Positions 1 to 11,976 of a DNA stretch of 64,000 bases are shown here, in pieces (position 1 is the first letter of the stretch; each line of letters opens with the position of its first letter). Where the stretch lies: contig JBANDB010000007.1 of assembly GCA_037576215.1 (NCBI GenBank), positions 2,201,001 to 2,265,000 of the forward strand, in the 5' to 3' direction. The notes beneath the pieces were generated by a model. It was not told the DNA's origin, did no database searches, and was given only the letters and a program-made list of their open reading frames with translations. The translations under genes and the position numbers were made by a program. This stretch comes from Armillaria gallica. Lineage: Eukaryota; Basidiomycota; Agaricomycetes; Agaricales; Physalacriaceae.

Positions 1-2122
<2,122 letters not shown>

Positions 2123-2173
2123 CTTGGGGTAAGAGATTCGAACGTCTGTAATGGCCGTAAGGCTGTCGAACTG

Positions 2174-2180
2174 TATATAA
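2174..2180 (-). promoter_or_regulatory. TATA-like box of GH1 copy A
   Basis: A TATATAA-type sequence lies about 50 bases upstream of the ATG at 2122. It sits in a stretch nearly identical to the one upstream of GH1 copy B, so the promoter was duplicated with the gene. Confidence 0.45.
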
Positions 2181-2676
2181 CCATTTCACGAGAGAAGGAT
2201 CCATGCAAAGTCATATGTTTGCTTTTCCTTGGCTACTCGGTCATGAGAAATACATCGAGCGCAGATGACTTCAAAAACGGCCCGATCTTAGGCAAGAGAA
2301 GCTTGCGAGACCGGCTTTCGTTCAGGAAAATTGTTCAACAAAATTTTAGAGCAATGAAGATGCAGTCACTGAAGCACTATCAGAGGGATTACAGTTTATA
2401 TTGAGCAAGTAACTCACAATACTACACGATACTGCTAAGTTCCAACCCAGCCCAGGCCCCAGCAAAACATTCGAGCTCCTCACTAAAAGGATTTTGATGC
2501 CAACATACAGTCAGATGATATGCAGAAGATGCTTGCAGAAAAAGGAATTTGAATCAGCTTGTGCGACTGCACGCATCTCGAGAGTTGTGGGGTGAAGGGT
2601 GAGGGATTCCACTGTCCAGTGAGCAGAGTGGTACAAGACCCGGGCCCAGGCAGAACCCTAACCTCGATACGGTCAC

Positions 2677-4010
2677 ATGGTCAGAAGGCTGACCAAGACA
2701 CGCGCTTCACCTCCTTGCCTTCTTACTAAGAATCTAGAATCTTACCATCACCTACGGCCAGCACGTAGTGATTTTCTCAAGATTCTATGTTTCACCTCCA
2801 TCTACCTGCATATATTTATGTTCTTACTTCTATCGTCATGTCTGCGTGCAATCATGCCGTTTCTGCAAGGTCTACCGTAGGGGTTAGTCGCCTTTTCCTA
2901 CCTCATGAAATGGCCTATATAATACCTTTTTCTAGTCGCTCTTTGTCCCAAAGGCAACTATTGGCCTTGGCATCACGTTCTCCTTCAACTTTTATCCTTA
3001 AGAGGAGGCGCGAATAGACATCAATCATGTCACGCTCCAGAGCCAAATTCTGTCTCGACTCGTCTTCTCCCATCCATCATCCTTCCATTTCCCCCTCCGA
3101 TTCTACGTGCCTTAGTCAGACCCTAAAGTCGAGTTCGCCCCTAGAGCCTTACAAAGGTATTGACTTGGACCGTTCGAATTCTAAAATAGCCATTCTTGAC
3201 GAAGGTACGGATTTTTTAGTAAAACTTCTATCGTCTGACCGGCGGGCTTATAGTAGCGTTGACTGTTTTGAAATACCGTGATGCCTCAGACACCAATGCT
3301 TTCACTACGGCATACAGAGAAAAACTTGCCTTCACCAGCGGTATATAGATTTCGTTCGACCATCCAACAACATTTGATAATAACTGTAGCTTCCAGCTCC
3401 ATTTTCAAGCGATACAGTGGATTGGATCTTGGCACCCTTCCTACGAGAAGTAGAGACAGTACTCGCGATGATTCAGGCACTTCCCCTCATTAGGACGAGG
3501 ACAACGCCATACTGGACATGGCGTCCACTTCTCCTGCTCCTCGGCGAAATTCTCTCATGGCATCCGAGCTAAAACGACACCCTCGTAAACAACCAGCCGG
3601 CCTAGGTCTCGGGCTTCCTCCATCCATTTCTCTCCTCACCACATCCCTAGTATCATCACCACCGATATCTTTGGAGCCGTTGGGAATAGGCATGCTTACA
3701 TCTTCATTATCCATCTCCTCTGACCTCTGTCACCTCACTTCCCAACCTCCCTCGAAGTTACCACTTCGCCGGCCTCAACCTCAACCTCGTTTACGCACTC
3801 GCACTCGTCTCTTTTCATCAAAAATGCCCCACCTCACCTTTTCCAAATTCACCAAGAGGCTACTTCATACTATTCCGGAGTCGTCGACCAGCTCCCTATT
3901 TCAGGGACATCAACGCGACATTAGGAAGGATGCGGGTAGTGAGAGCGTGGTCAGGCCATTTGGGCGTACGCTGTTTGAAGAAAGAAGAAACCGTTGATCA
4001 GAATAATCAA
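2677..4010 (+). other. Duplicated hypothetical locus, copy A
   Basis: I do not recognise a family here. The stretch is similar to 35110-36402 throughout. Open frames include 3027-3281 (MSRSRAKFCLDSSSPIHH start), 3278-3493 and 3518-3997 (a Ser/Pro/Leu-rich frame ending ...FGRTLFEERRNR). A matching intron signal, GTATAT...TGTAG at about 3340-3389, occurs at the same place in copy B as GTGCGT...TTTAG. Just after it, the frame starting LP(A/V)PFSSDT and running through LREVETVLAMIQALP keeps most differences between copies synonymous or conservative, which suggests it was once translated. The frames are out of register with each other and copy A has a stop (TAG near 3490) where copy B reads on. 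It is either a fast-evolving multi-exon gene or a decayed one. Confidence 0.35.
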
Positions 4011-4353
4011 CTCTAAAAAAACGAATAAAATTTATCTACGAGGACAACTAGATGCACCTATTTAGGCGTTACATATAATCTCTTATCGGTTATTACTGTA
4101 GTTCAACGAGTGATACGAATTCCCATTCAATCTGGAGACGAGAATTGAACGGAGAATCCCTTCGTATCCTGGCTACCAGCATTGCGAGTCATTATCCAGA
4201 GCGTCGCTTAGATCAACACCCTAATTTGAAGTCTGGCAACTTAGCAATACGCTGCGGCTTGACGACCGTAACGAAGGCTTCAACGACGTTTTCAGTATAC
4301 TTTCAAGGCAAAAAACTATGAAACCAGATGAACGTAATGGGAGGACAATGGAA
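3990..4353. repeat. Tail of the duplicated block, copy A (empty transposon site)
   Basis: About 360 bases are also found at 36412-36694 plus 38186-38275, and inverted at 45620-45995. Similarity stops abruptly near 4353, after which copy A continues into unrelated sequence in front of the HMG-box gene. At 4268-4276 the motif gtaacgaag is the uninterrupted counterpart of the site where a Mutator-like element has inserted in the 36.7 kb copy. 4354-4725 holds no gene I can support and should contain the promoter of the HMG-box gene. Confidence 0.75.
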
Positions 4354-4725
4354 GAACGTACCCCCCCAAGAGAAAACAAAACGTATATGGATTTACATGC
4401 TGGTCTTTTGGACATCTAAAACGGGCGCTTTTCGAACAGGTCTCTTCACCCTAATCATGTGTTATCCACAGCAGTGTGATGTAAGTGAGATTGCTGTACG
4501 GAAAGGAACTAAGCAATGCTTTGGTGATTCTTTGATCGACCTAGGTCCTCAAGTCACGTGTATCGCAACAGGTGTGCGAAAGTTGAAAACAGTTAAAACC
4601 TGAGATGAGCCACTACCCTCCTCAGCTTCCGCCATGCCTCTACTGAAGCGCGTTATAAACATGCATCACCTCACTATGTTCTGCATTCTCCGTCTATCTC
4701 TCCTCGTCAGCGTGTTCTCTGCTTC

Positions 4726-5914
4726 ATGGCTCACTACACCTTGTTTCCAGGTAGTTAGTGACCAGGTTTATGTGCCACTCGAACCTCTTTGACTTTGACT
4801 CTCAGATCTTACACCATCTCACCACAACCCGTTGACCCCGCCAGTCATTCGAGCTTCCAATGCCGCTCAGCCTTATCAAATCCCCGGCCGCCGTCCACGA
4901 AATTCCTTCATCATATTCCGCGACGTGTTCCTCGCTGTAAACAAGAACATGCTTCCAAGGCAACAAACCGAAGTCAGCGATATTGCTGGCAAGATTTGGC
5001 GTGGACTTCCAGAGGAGCAACAACTCATCTACCAGACGCTGGCTAGGCTAGAGAGGGAGGCGTATCTACACGACAACCCTGCACCTGCACCCGTATCGAA
5101 ACGCCGCGTTTCCGCGGCAGGGGGTAATGGCTCGAGGAGTAGTAGGGGGCGCAGGATTATTCCTTCTCAGTCGATGGTTGATTGATCTGATCTAATGCGC
5201 AGGCCAGTTGCCCAAGGCATGGACGCACAGGATTTCGTTTACCGTGCTCCCACCATCGCTCCCACTGTGAGATGCCTCCTATTCAATACCCCACCTCTTT
5301 CATGATGAACGGCAACATCGATGAGGTGCTTCACGATGTCCACACGACTCAAGGACAGGGCATGATCGATGTTCAGCACGGGCAGGCTACCCAGGGCTTG
5401 CAAACTTCTCACCAGTGGTCGGCTTCCATCTATATCCCTCCTGCCACCCCTGAGACCTCTGTCAATGACTCGCAGATTCATAACCCTGTCTCCTACTACC
5501 ACGGCACCTCGGGCCAAAGTTTCGCGGTAATGAACCAAACTGCGATCCCTCAATATCTTCCTTCGGCTCCCGTTGTCGCGCCTATTGCTCGTCACCCGAA
5601 CGTTCGTCCATTCTCATCTTCTCTGCATTGAAGCTGGCGCTGACATGATAGTTTATAGCCAGATCCTGCGTTTACACATCAACAGCTTGACGGGAACACA
5701 TACGATCATAACAATGGCTGGGGTGGGCCTTCGACTACTTATACATCCGCTTTGTCCTCCGTGGAGGTAGGATCATCCAACTACGGAGGAGGGTCCACCC
5801 ACGGAGAAGGATCATCCGCTTATTATGAGCACCCGGCTGAGAACACCCGGGATGATTCTCAATACCGCCAATATCAGCTCTGGTCATCAGGTTACAGTGG
5901 GCAGTCGTCCTAAG
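4726..5914 (+). pseudogene. MATA-type HMG-box transcription factor, diverged copy D, apparently disrupted
   Basis: Exon 1 (4726-4750) encodes MAHYTLFP and joins, across an intron at 4751-4805, to an exon with a full HMG box beginning IPGRRPRNSFIIFRDVF. This matches the MAHSLSAY start and intron position of the HMG genes at 38.6 and 45.3 kb, so I prefer the ATG at 4726. The box should bind DNA in the nucleus; related fungal factors control mating and development. After the box the frame meets a TGA near 5183. Similarity to the paralogs then resumes in the same frame (PVAQGMDAQDFVYR, matching VAQISMDEQSFYH), shifts frame near 5270 (MPPIQYPTSFMMN onward), and continues after a likely intron (GTTCGT...TTATAG) to a Gly/Ser/Tyr-rich end at 5914. 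The stop and shift suggest a pseudogene or a truncated protein of about 125 residues. Confidence 0.7.
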
Positions 5915-6179
5915 CGCGCGCCTCTTTCTGATATGTTCTTAATAATTCCATACATCGCCCTTGACATGCATATGCTCTTTTGCCCCAGCATACAGCTCCA
6001 TCACGCTCTGATGGTTGCCCATCAGCTATTTACGAACGACACGTATGTAGAAGGCTTCTCCTGTACTATTTACTTTATCCAGAGGCACGGCGGTAAGGCT
6101 GTCTGCCATCTTTTAATTTCCAGACGCGGAGTATCCCTGATTTTCCACTTTCCTGAATAGCGGTGGTGACAGGTAATCG

Positions 6180-6330
6180 TGCTGTTCTTCAAGACGACCT
6201 AGTGCGCACAGCCTTGAAGAGGCGAAGAATTCCGGCATAGTAGCTGACTTCGCCATCAATAGGCGTCTACAAGGGATGAATTCAGACAGAGAAGGCAGGT
6301 TGTGATTACTGTACAAGGCCAAGACAGCAC
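6180..6330 (-). pseudogene. Cullin-like scrap
   Basis: The minus strand reads LYSNHNLPSLSEF, which matches LYNDHSLLSLSEL in the intact cullin at about 8430-8490, and the DNA of the two segments is also clearly alike (cagacagagaaggcaggttgtga against cagacagagaaagcaggctatga, differing mostly at third positions). Similarity fades on both sides. It is probably a decayed remnant of a second cullin copy. 5915-6180 holds nothing else I can support. Confidence 0.45.
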
Positions 6331-6422
6331 GAACTTCAGAGCGCAGAGAGCATGAAGGAGACATATAATCTAGAAGAGACAATAGCTCAAATACTGAAAG
6401 TAATACATTGACAAAAACTTAC

Positions 6423-7483
6423 TCAAAACATGGTGAACAGAATCCGGAGCAACTGCCTAACAGAGTTAATCTCTGCTTGGCGTCGAGGACCGGGGAAAAC
6501 CCTCTGAAGCACATAGTCCCATTCAGGCGTCATCTCTACCGGGTCATGCATACGGCCGTACTCCCAAAAGTCCGGAAAGAACCAATCTACTATACTAGTA
6601 ATCGTCGATCCTTCTACAATGATATTCTTCGGGACGAGGTCGGCATGCGCAAATCGGATAGTCGCTTCCTTGGGCAACTGAGAGAGGACAGATTCCGTCC
6701 AGACCTGAGCATGATATCCAGCGATAGTACGCGATGAACTCTTCGAGAGTGGCGAAAGGATTCTCTGGAACGAGTCCGTCTGGCCAGAAAGCATTGCGGT
6801 AGGGACCACCGGTGGCTGAGCCCATCGTGTTCGTAGGGGACGGGATGGTTTCCATGCGTGAGAGGAATGCTTTGAGCTGCTCGGCGATGTGGTCGAGCTC
6901 CGCCGGGGACATGGTGTCGACGACGTCGCGCAAGGCGACGCCTGGGCAACGTTCCATGGCCATATACTGGCAGCCTGGTGCCCGGGTATCTTCTATGAGG
7001 AGAGGGGGGTGATACAGGACTCGAGGAACAATTGCACCAAGTTTCTCGTGGGCAAAATGCTGAGCGAGGACTTGCTCAGTAAAGCTCGCCTCTGAATTTG
7101 ATGATAATTCCCGGAGACGGACTGATGACGCGAAAATACTTTGCGTAAGGATGCTTGGGGTCGAGTTTGTCGATAATTTGTTCTTCCGGAACAGATTCGA
7201 GGTCTTCGTAAGACTTATGGGATATTGGTAGTGCCTGTATGTATAATGAACGTTGCACTCATTCCAACAGGCAGTAAGGACTTAATGGATAAATTTGTCG
7301 AATCTTGCGCAAAGTCTACGTTTTGCGCTTCGGGGTAAAATATAACTTTCAGGTGAGTGGGTGTTTTGTCCATAATGTTCTGCCGAGGTACTCAGAGGCG
7401 TAAGGCCGTCTGCTAGGTCTCGTTCAACTTCTGTCGACGCGGATGTGGTGACTGTCTTGCGTTTCCACTGTCCAGACATCTTT
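6423..7483 (-). pseudogene. Aminoglycoside/choline-kinase-fold phosphotransferase (APH family), frameshifted
   Basis: The catalytic-loop and metal-binding motifs of the APH family are visible: FAHADLVPKNIIV (Brenner motif, catalytic Asp) and TSIVDWFFPDFWEY (DFG-like Asp) at about 6560-6640. An N-lobe segment PSPGIIIKFRGE is followed by EQVLAQHFAHEKLGAIVPRVLY and by MAMERCPGVALRDV. These pieces lie in three frames. The shift between RGELY and EQVLAQ near 7078 and the shift between EFIAYYR and YHAQVW near 6725 leave no room for an intron, so two frameshifts are needed. The upstream exon MSGQWKRKTVTT at 7483 is a plausible start. Such proteins are common in these fungi and mostly of unknown substrate. 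Likely a pseudogene unless the assembly has base errors here. Confidence 0.7.
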
Positions 7484-7875
7484 AAACAAGCCTTCACACC
7501 TTATTTGCGTGCAACAAGTCATTCTTGACGAGAGGAACAGTACAGCCGAAGTACATCTTGAAGGTTGCAGTAAATCCCGACAAAATTACGATGCCAATAT
7601 TGACTTCACTATCAATAAATGACCATTGTCCGCAGTATATAAACACGTGAACTGGAATCAATAGTTGGACGCCGGAAAAAAAGCAATATAGCTAAGCATC
7701 ACGACCATCTGTAAATACAACGACATACCTGTCCTACCTGTCTTTCATCGGTAACGGACAGTCGACAGTCAACAACTGGCCGCAAAGGTCATGAGAGGTA
7801 AGATACGTAGTCAAAAATCGAGTATGCATAAGTTCTTCTCGACCGGCGGATATGGTAATTTCATGGCATACGATT
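7484..7875. other. Spacer between phosphotransferase and cullin
   Basis: About 390 bases with no supported gene. It should carry the 3' untranslated region of the cullin and the promoter of the phosphotransferase. Confidence 0.5.
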
Positions 7876-10479
7876 CTACGCAAGGTATGTCAAGGTGTCC
7901 TCTATCACCCGCTGGATGTATTCTTTCTCGAGAAGAGCATCGATGGCCTGGTTGGGAGACAGTGAATACAAGACGATACTCGAGATGTCAAACGGAACTT
8001 ACCTTTCGTATCATAGGAACCTGGGGGGTGAATTGCTGAGAGAGCTGCTCAATGACTTCCTGGACAAGTTGTTTGTTGGTGGTCGACTTCCGTGCTTTCA
8101 TGATTCTGGAAGAGATTGAATTCGGCAACGCCGGAACCAAGCGGTAGACATACCGGACGATGGTAGCTTGAATAACATACTTCCGGTCCTCTTGCACAGC
8201 TCTCATCACTTCTGTTTGCCCCTCGGCTTTGATAGGTTGGTTCACATTGACTCGGACCTTTTTCGACTTGAAATCTGGAAAACTCCAGTCAGCCGATGAC
8301 AACGCACCTAACACAGACTCACTGGAATTCAGACTATACTGCTCATACTCTTCGTTAAGGAGGATCCTTGCCTTAACAAGGACCGAAACGACTTGCGTAA
8401 TGATCTCCTTCGGAATTGACGTCGCCGTGACGAGCTCAGACAGAGAAAGCAGGCTATGATCATTGTACAGGAGCAGGATAACCATCTGATACGAGCTCGT
8501 CATCAAAATGTACCTCTGGTCAAGGTAGTTCGTCCGGAGCTCGCTCCTCGAGTAATTCCACAGCCAAGTTAGCTTCCGACCCGAATGCTTCGTCCGGTAA
8601 TATTTCTGAAACCGATCATACGTAGGATAGATCTCCCTCGGGATGGTGAATCCATGCGTCGGGCGATTTAACAGCCAACAGTTTGAACCAAGGACCATGA
8701 CGCTGAAAGTCGCGTCATTAAACTGTTCTGTTAGATCCTTACTCACTCTGGTGTCTGTATACGCCGAGGTATCAGGGATACGGAGACAGTTGAATATTGT
8801 TGAGGACGTACCCATGAGCATCTGCAGTAACTTGCTCGTATATTCAGATCCACAGGCCTTTCCGAGCTTGGAGATCATGCTGGCTTCACTTTCATCGGAA
8901 GCCGACACGCCGTATATAAGACGTTTCGACAGCCTCGCAGCGTAAAAGTGCAGGAAGACGTCCTTGTCCTCTAGGTAATTGAAGATAACCATCTACAATG
9001 CACATTAACACACGTTCTCCGAGCAATAGGGAGAAATGGAAATGCACCAAACGATCCAAGGCTCCCTCTACGTCTACTTCCTCTAGTGATTTGTCCTTTC
9101 GAAGCAACCGATCTGCATATTTGACCAACAACTCTGGCGACTTGCTGCCGGTAGGTCCCGTCACCGCATTTCGGTTAACAAAGATTGTGCACGCCTTGCG
9201 CAAGCTGCCGATAAATCCGCCATCTCCGTACAGATGTTGCATTATGATCGTCGAATACTTTGCGTGGACCTCCAACAACACATCAAGATATGTATTTGGA
9301 TCAGGCTCCGAGTCCTTTTCTACAAGGCTGGCGACGGCATCGAGACCAGCCTTCTCGACATGCTGCTCGAAGTTCTTCCTGAGAAGGTCTTGTCCCTCAC
9401 GTGTGCGCGATAGCGATGCAGGCAAGTTCTCAACTCCGGCAAATTCGGGTATCTCTTGAAAGCTCGTCCATATGGCATGGAAGTATGGTGGATAAAAAGT
9501 ATCTTTGAGCATGGAAATGAGGCTGGTCCATGTTGTGGGAAGCAGGCCGTATCGTTTGACACGATCATCCTCCTCTCGCAGTCGATCCCGTACCTTCTTG
9601 AGATAACTGAAGCTTGAATCCCCGGCTGCCGCCATGAAAGCCTCTGCTTCTCCCCTGTAATACATCTCTGTCGCAACGAGGAAGGGTGCCTCAAAGTCGT
9701 TTTTATAGATGTCGAGACATTCTTCATCGAGGTTTGCGTAGTTCACCCCAAGCCGTATGAAAGAGCCGACGACATTTTTGACCAGCACTTCATCGGCTAC
9801 TTGCCCATTTCGCTCCCGTTCGATAGCAAGTAACAGAGCATTAAGTAGCCGCCGGTCTTCCCGATTTATTGGGACGAATACCTCTGCCTCCCATTGTACC
9901 AAAGCAAGCTGCAAGGGATATTAGTATGTCAAAGGCGCCGATGGATACAACGCACTTTGTGCACAGGGAAGATCCTTATTTTTCCCTCATCTCTTTCTCT
10001 TTTGACCCAGTATCGATTGAGGTATGAGAACACTGTACGGTTCATGCAGTGAACTCGAATCTCGTATCGCTGCCATTCAGCACCATAGTACCTCAACAGC
10101 TCCTCCCCTTGTAGGCTGTCGGCGGTCTGTAACGAAATTAAATAAAGCAACAGGAGGTAGAGAGCCATCGTACATCCCAAATGCTTTTGAGACGCTTGCA
10201 TAAGTATTGAAGGACTTTGTCATAGAGGGCTGATGTGGCCGCATTTTTAAACCTATCGTTTGACGACATGTAAAAATTGTATACAGCCGTGTTAAGGAAA
10301 GCTGTCTATATGTGATCATCAACTACAGCAAATAAAGCCTCGGTGGAACATACATATTGTACTGGAATATCCTTCAGCGACTCGGCCATCATGATAGTAT
10401 CCAGTCCTTCTTCCAGATACGCCCAAACCGTTGCTAGATTTGACGTTCTGGGAGGAAGGGAGAGGCTGGGGGACGTCAT
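7876..10479 (-). CDS. Cullin (CUL1/Cdc53-like), scaffold of SCF ubiquitin ligase
   Basis: Cullins hold a substrate adaptor at the N-terminus and the RING protein Rbx1 at the C-terminus of a ubiquitin ligase in nucleus and cytosol. The ATG at 10479 begins MTSPSLSLPPRTSNLATVWAYLEEGLD, resembling the first cullin repeat. Further exons give TAVYNFYMSS, YLNRYWVKRERDEG and LALVQWEAEVF, all typical of CUL1. The cullin homology domain reads VFLHFYAARLSKRLIYG and SEASMISKLGKACGSEYTSK (about 8850-8975). The neddylation region IVR-RIMKARKSTTNKQLV is split by an intron near 8115-8145. The last exon gives IDALLEKEYIQR and ends TLTYLA at 7876, the usual cullin C-terminus. All expected parts are present and frames join at GT..AG introns, so the gene appears intact. 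Confidence 0.93.
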
Positions 10480-10952
10480 TACTATGGCTGGGGGTGGGCG
10501 TCAGTAGGATGATTGGTTGGGCGTTATCTTGCAGCAATTTTGAATGCCTGACTCTATAGCGCCGGAGCCGAGATAGGTCGGACCGATTTCTCCGCTTGCT
10601 CTGCATGATTCAGAAAAACAGTTGCTGAGCCAAAACGGAGAACAAAACAGACAGAATCGCAGTCATTCTCACTTGCAAGGTTCTCACCGCATCCCATAGC
10701 AATGGAGTCACACTCATATTACGTTATTGCGTATACATCGCTTTCTACAAGGATGATACCAAAGTAACCAAATCGTTATCACGGACGCACGCAATGACTT
10801 GCGGGTCCGCTTTCGAGAGATAGAGGCATCAGAGGGCGCATGCTAGTACTGAAAATCGAGAATCAGAACTATGAACGAAAGCGAACAACAATAGCTCCTA
10901 CGGCAAGCCAGAGCTCAGCCCTTGTGATCTACTCCCATTGTCACAATGAAGA
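10480..10952. other. Spacer between cullin and small membrane protein
   Basis: About 470 bases between the cullin start and the stop of the next gene. I see no coding signal; it should hold the cullin promoter. Confidence 0.5.
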
Positions 10953-11565
10953 TCAGACGTAGCGAGGAGGAAACTTGCTCGCTTCCGACGCCCGCTTCTC
11001 CTCCTGCTCCCGCTGTGTACGACGTTCTGCCAATTTCTAGAAACGTTTGAGTCCAGAGCCATGTCTCGAAGGATGAAGATCCCGACATACGTTCTTGGCC
11101 GCTATGATAGTCGCCATCAGAGAATCGAGCGTAGCTTCCGACAGGTCAGACATCTAAGAGGACACAAACTCAGTCACTGGGATGCATTGGGAAGTAGAAA
11201 CATACAGCCTCGTCCGCTTGCTTACTGAGCTCTCGGATACGCTCCAATGAGGGTTGTTCTTCCTGCCGTGGTGGTTGAGGCGGCGGCGGAGCTTCCAGTC
11301 GCTCTCGTTGTTGTTGAGGCACCTCTAATCCAAACCTTTGCTGACCCTCTAGCCGCATGCCAGCTCCATATGCATACCGTCGTTCCTTCCCTTCACTCTC
11401 TGGCACCCTTTCATCAGATTCGTTGATAGGTGGTGCGCTTTGGTGTACCCATCCTCGTTCATAGTACCCGTTCGGGTTAGCAGAGTAGTATCCTGCCTGT
11501 ATGCGTCCATTGCAGTAAATGGTGGCGACAGTTGCACCAGCGATGAACCATAGAAAGCCGCCCAT
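10953..11565 (-). CDS. Small single-pass membrane protein of unknown function
   Basis: Starts at the ATG at 11565 with MGGFLWFIAGATVATIYCNG, one hydrophobic helix near the N-terminus. A Tyr/Gly-rich stretch follows (QAGYYSANPNGYYERGW), then a charged Gln/Pro-rich region (VPQQQRERLEAPPPPQPPRQ) and a helical part (LERIRELSKQADEA). An intron at about 11157-11206 joins to MSDLSEATLDSLMATIIAAKN; a second intron, GTATGTCGG...TCTAG, joins to KLAERRTQREQEEKR and the end SKFPPRYV at 10953. The layout, an N-terminal helix followed by a soluble charged tail, suggests a tail facing one side of an organelle or plasma membrane. I do not recognise the family. Confidence 0.7.
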
Positions 11566-11976
11566 TGCTGAGAGCGGTGGTGGGGTTGATGGTGGTCAGT
11601 TGTCAAGAAGTTTTGCGTGGCAAACGTCGGTGAGATCGGCACATCCGATGACGTACATATTGTTACCTTTGATTCGGAGGTAATTCCCGGGCTCCCCTGC
11701 TGCTGGAGTAACATTTACCCAGCAATCGAGACGCGTACGATACAGATGCTGAGATGCATCGTTTGTAACGTCTCAGCAAGGCGGTAACGACACCAGTATA
11801 CCTCGTGTGGCAGGGGGGTTCAAGCTTCTTTACGAGGGTACGATGGCTTGGAACGGAACTTGACCAAAACGGTTTGTCTACAAAGTAATCTTGATACTTC
11901 TGCTACATACTGCTACATACACACTACGATGTTTATCAATGACCATGATCTTTACTTACTTTCCAAATTTTCTTCT

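Noticed and set aside
8998..9459. Plus-strand frame of 153 residues inside the cullin
   Set aside because: Antisense shadow of a cullin exon with clear family motifs on the minus strand.
11349..11714. Minus-strand frame overlapping the small membrane protein
   Set aside because: Its first part is the upstream region and the rest is an alternate frame; the frame from 11565 has a membrane helix and joins to later exons.
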